Shown here in pieces: positions 7,197-9,321 of a DNA stretch of 9,321 nt. The notes beneath the pieces are model-generated. The model did no database searches, was not told the DNA's origin, and saw nothing but the letters and a program-made list of their open reading frames with translations. Source of the DNA: an uncultured Streptococcus sp. GTDB lineage: Bacteria > Bacillota > Bacilli > Lactobacillales > Streptococcaceae. The DNA lies in assembly GCA_916048115.1 (NCBI GenBank), contig CAJZGQ010000040.1, positions 1-9,321 on the forward strand, written 5' to 3'. The number at the start of each line of letters is the position of its first letter. Position 1 is the first letter of the stretch. A program made the translations under genes and the position numbers.

Positions 7197-7213
7197 TTTT
7201 GCAAGGAAAAACG

Positions 7214-8101
7214 ATGAAAACCAAGATAATTGTGATTGTGGGACCGACCGCGGTTGGAAAAACAGCTCTTGCGATCGATTTGGCGCAAGCCCTCAATGGT
7301 GAAATCATCAGTGGCGATAGTCAGCAAGTCTATCGCAAGCTGGATATTGGAACAGCCAAGGCGACACCAGAAGAGCAAGCTGCAGCTCCCCATCATTTGA
7401 TCGATGTGCGGGAGGTGACCGAGTCTTACTCGGCTTTTGATTTTGTAAAAGAAGCCAAACAGGCCATCGCGGAGATCACAGCCCGTGGCAAGCTCCCCAT
7501 CATTGCAGGTGGGACGGGCCTCTACATCCAAAGTCTTCTTGAAGGCTATCATCTTGGTGGTGAAGTTCCCCATGAAGAGATTCTGGCCTATCGGGCTCAA
7601 TTAGACTTGCTTTCGGATGAAGACTTGTACCAAAGGGTGACGGAGCTAGGACTTGTGATTCCTCAGATCAATCGCCGTCGGGCCATGCGGACTCTTGAAA
7701 TTGCGCATTTTGGGAAAGACCTAGCAAATGAAGAGACGGGCTATGAACCCTATCTGATCTGTCTAGATGATGAACGGTCCTTGATCTATGATCGCATCAA
7801 TCGCCGAGTAGATCGCATGCTAGAGGAGGGGTTACTAGAGGAAGCCCGTTGGCTCTATGACCATTACCCAGATGTGCAAGCCAGTAAAGGGATTGGCTAC
7901 AAGGAACTCTTTCCCTACTTTAAGGGGGAGCAAAGCCTTGAAGAAGCCAGTGAGACCCTTAAGCGCAACACTCGGCGTTTTGCCAAACGGCAGCTGACTT
8001 GGTTTCGAAATCGGATGGAAGTAACCTTTTACGCCATTTCTGCCCCCCACTTCAAGGAGCAGGTTCTTGCAGATGTAAAGGAGTTTTTAGAGCATGATTG
8101 A
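7214..8101 (+). CDS. miaA: tRNA dimethylallyltransferase MiaA
   Basis: Transfers a dimethylallyl group from DMAPP to N6 of A37 in tRNAs reading UNN codons, giving i6A37, which stabilises codon pairing. The 295 residues are normal for streptococcal MiaA. Visible motifs: P-loop GPTAVGKT at 10-17; [17 protein letters not shown] at 33-49 with the family Asp35 and the substrate-contact region; PHHLIDV from 59; GGTGLYIQ from 99; the tRNA-binding [12 protein letters not shown] segment; and [10 protein letters not shown] near the C-terminal third. The ATG at 7214 is chosen over the in-frame TTG at 7199 because AAGGA lies 6 nt before it and the P-loop then has the usual short lead. It overlaps hflX by 8 nt, so the two are co-transcribed. 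Confidence 0.97.
   Translation: MKTKIIVIVGPTAVGKTALAIDLAQALNGEIISGDSQQVYRKLDIGTAKATPEEQAAAPHHLIDVREVTESYSAFDFVKEAKQAIAEITARGKLPIIAGGTGLYIQSLLEGYHLGGEVPHEEILAYRAQLDLLSDEDLYQRVTELGLVIPQINRRRAMRTLEIAHFGKDLANEETGYEPYLICLDDERSLIYDRINRRVDRMLEEGLLEEARWLYDHYPDVQASKGIGYKELFPYFKGEQSLEEASETLKRNTRRFAKRQLTWFRNRMEVTFYAISAPHFKEQVLADVKEFLEHD
8077..8083 (+). promoter_or_regulatory. Ribosome binding site of hflX
   Basis: AAAGGAG within the 3' end of miaA lies 10 nt before the hflX ATG at 8094. It supports this start and the 8-nt overlap with the miaA stop. Confidence 0.8.
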
Positions 8102-9321
8102 AACAGAAAAGAAACAAGAACGTATCCTTTTGGTTGGTGTGGAACTTCAAGGCATGGACAATTTTGATATGTCGATGGAGGAGTTGGCCAGCCTAGCTAA
8201 AACAGCCGGTGGGGATGTCCGGGGCTCCTATACCCAAAAACGGGAGAAATACGACACCAAGACCTTTGTCGGCTCAGGAAAACTAGAAGAAATCGCACAA
8301 ATGGTCGAAGCAGATGAGATTACGACAGTGGTAGTCAATAACCGCCTGACACCCCGGCAAAATGTCAACTTAGAAGAAATCCTTGGGGTTAAGGTCATTG
8401 ACCGGATGCAGCTGATTCTAGATATCTTTGCCATGCGGGCTAGGAGTCATGAAGGGAAGTTGCAGGTGCACTTGGCCCAGCTCAAATACCTCTTGCCACG
8501 CCTTGTCGGTCAAGGGATCATGCTCAGCCGTCAGGCCGGGGGAATTGGTTCTCGTGGTCCAGGGGAAAGTCAGTTGGAGTTGAACCGCCGGAGCGTTCGC
8601 AATCAAATCACCGATATCGAGCGCCAGCTCAAGGCTGTTGAAAAGAACCGGGAAACCCTTCGTGAAAAACGTTTGGAATCACCTGTTTTCAAGATTGGTT
8701 TGATCGGCTATACCAATGCAGGAAAGTCGACCATTATGAATCAGCTGACCAGTAAGAGCCAGTATGAAGCCGATGAACTCTTTGCGACCTTGGATGCCAC
8801 AACCAAGAGCATCCATCTAACAGGCAATCTGCAAGTGACGCTGACCGATACGGTTGGCTTTATCCAAGATCTACCAACAGAGTTGGTATCAAGCTTTAAG
8901 TCGACCCTGGAAGAAAGTAAGAATGTAGACCTCCTGGTCCATGTCATCGATGCGTCTGATCCTAATCATGAAGAGCATGAAAAGACCGTGCTTTCGATCA
9001 TGAAGGACCTAGATATGCTGGAGATCCCTCGCTTGACGCTTTACAACAAAGCAGATAAAGTAGCAGACTTTACACCAACCCAGACACCTTTTAGCTTGAT
9101 TTCAGCGCGCTCTGAGACAGCTCGTGAAGATCTTCAGGCTTTGCTTCTAGAAAAACTGAGAGAGCTCTTTGTTCCCTTTACCATTCGCGTTCCCTTTTCA
9201 AAATCTTATCGGACACATGATTTAGAAATGGTTGCGATCATTGACCAGCGCGAATTTGAAGAGGATGTCGAGGTCATTCAAGGCTATATCGCAGAGAAAA
9301 ATAAGTGGAAGTTGGAAGAAT
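8094..9321 (+). CDS. hflX: GTPase HflX, 3' end cut by the window edge
   Basis: Ribosome-associated GTPase of the Obg-HflX superfamily. Family members bind the 50S subunit and split stalled or hibernating ribosomes under stress. 409 codons are visible without a stop; streptococcal HflX is about 412 residues, so only a few are missing. The N-terminal HflX domain carries [11 protein letters not shown] and a glycine-rich [10 protein letters not shown] loop (149-158), followed by a coiled-coil linker rich in Arg, Glu and Lys. The G domain shows G1 GYTNAGKS 205-212, G2 region FATLDATTK from 230, G3 DTVGF 252-256, G4 NKAD 318-321 and G5 SAR 337-339, followed by a short C-terminal domain. The ATG overlaps the miaA stop by 8 nt. 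Pairing with miaA also occurs in other bacteria (miaA-hfq-hflX in E. coli). Confidence 0.96.
   Translation, partial: MIETEKKQERILLVGVELQGMDNFDMSMEELASLAKTAGGDVRGSYTQKREKYDTKTFVGSGKLEEIAQMVEADEITTVVVNNRLTPRQNVNLEEILGVKVIDRMQLILDIFAMRARSHEGKLQVHLAQLKYLLPRLVGQGIMLSRQAGGIGSRGPGESQLELNRRSVRNQITDIERQLKAVEKNRETLREKRLESPVFKIGLIGYTNAGKSTIMNQLTSKSQYEADELFATLDATTKSIHLTGNLQVTLTDTVGFIQDLPTELVSSFKSTLEESKNVDLLVHVIDASDPNHEEHEKTVLSIMKDLDMLEIPRLTLYNKADKVADFTPTQTPFSLISARSETAREDLQALLLEKLRELFVPFTIRVPFSKSYRTHDLEMVAIIDQREFEEDVEVIQGYIAEKNKWKLEE

Noticed and set aside
7199..7213. Upstream TTG start for MiaA
   Set aside because: The ATG at 7214 has AAGGA at proper spacing and gives the normal distance to the P-loop.

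Overview
The window looks like chromosomal DNA of a viridans-type Streptococcus. The evidence is the rexB-rexA order, a RexB without iron-sulphur cysteines (the Lactobacillales form), a 56-codon DUF3042 gene, a miaA-hflX pair, and streptococcal-style terminators with a CCGG-TTTC-CCGG core. The species cannot be fixed from these bases alone.

Positions 1-6433 hold a rightward operon: the 3' three quarters of rexB, all of rexA, and a small DUF4298 gene. rexB and rexA overlap by 4 nt (ATGA), and DUF4298 starts 3 nt after rexA. RexA and RexB form the RexAB (AddAB-type) helicase-nuclease that resects double-strand breaks and degrades broken or foreign DNA until it meets Chi. Two copies of the lactococcal Chi heptamer lie inside the two genes, both on the coding strand. 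A strong hairpin terminator follows DUF4298.

Positions 6434-6959 (526 nt) have no credible gene but are rich in structure, and this is the most unusual part of the window. A block of about 302 bp (6495-6796) is bounded by imperfect inverted repeats. Between them sits a chain of hairpins, including a roughly 90-nt long imperfect hairpin whose internal loops are nearly all symmetric. It could be a non-autonomous mobile element (MITE-like) or a large structured RNA; the sequence alone does not decide. An AT-rich spacer and a bidirectional terminator follow.

Positions 6960-7130 carry, on the minus strand, a 56-residue DUF3042 protein with a glycine-rich hydrophobic segment. Its 83-bp upstream region is shared head to head with miaA, and the two predicted -10 boxes overlap.

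Positions 7214-9321 hold miaA (tRNA A37 dimethylallyltransferase) and hflX (ribosome-splitting GTPase). They overlap by 8 nt and are read rightward. hflX runs off the right edge, probably only a few codons before its stop. The core genes are ordinary housekeeping genes for DNA repair and translation quality; the novelty lies in the spacer.
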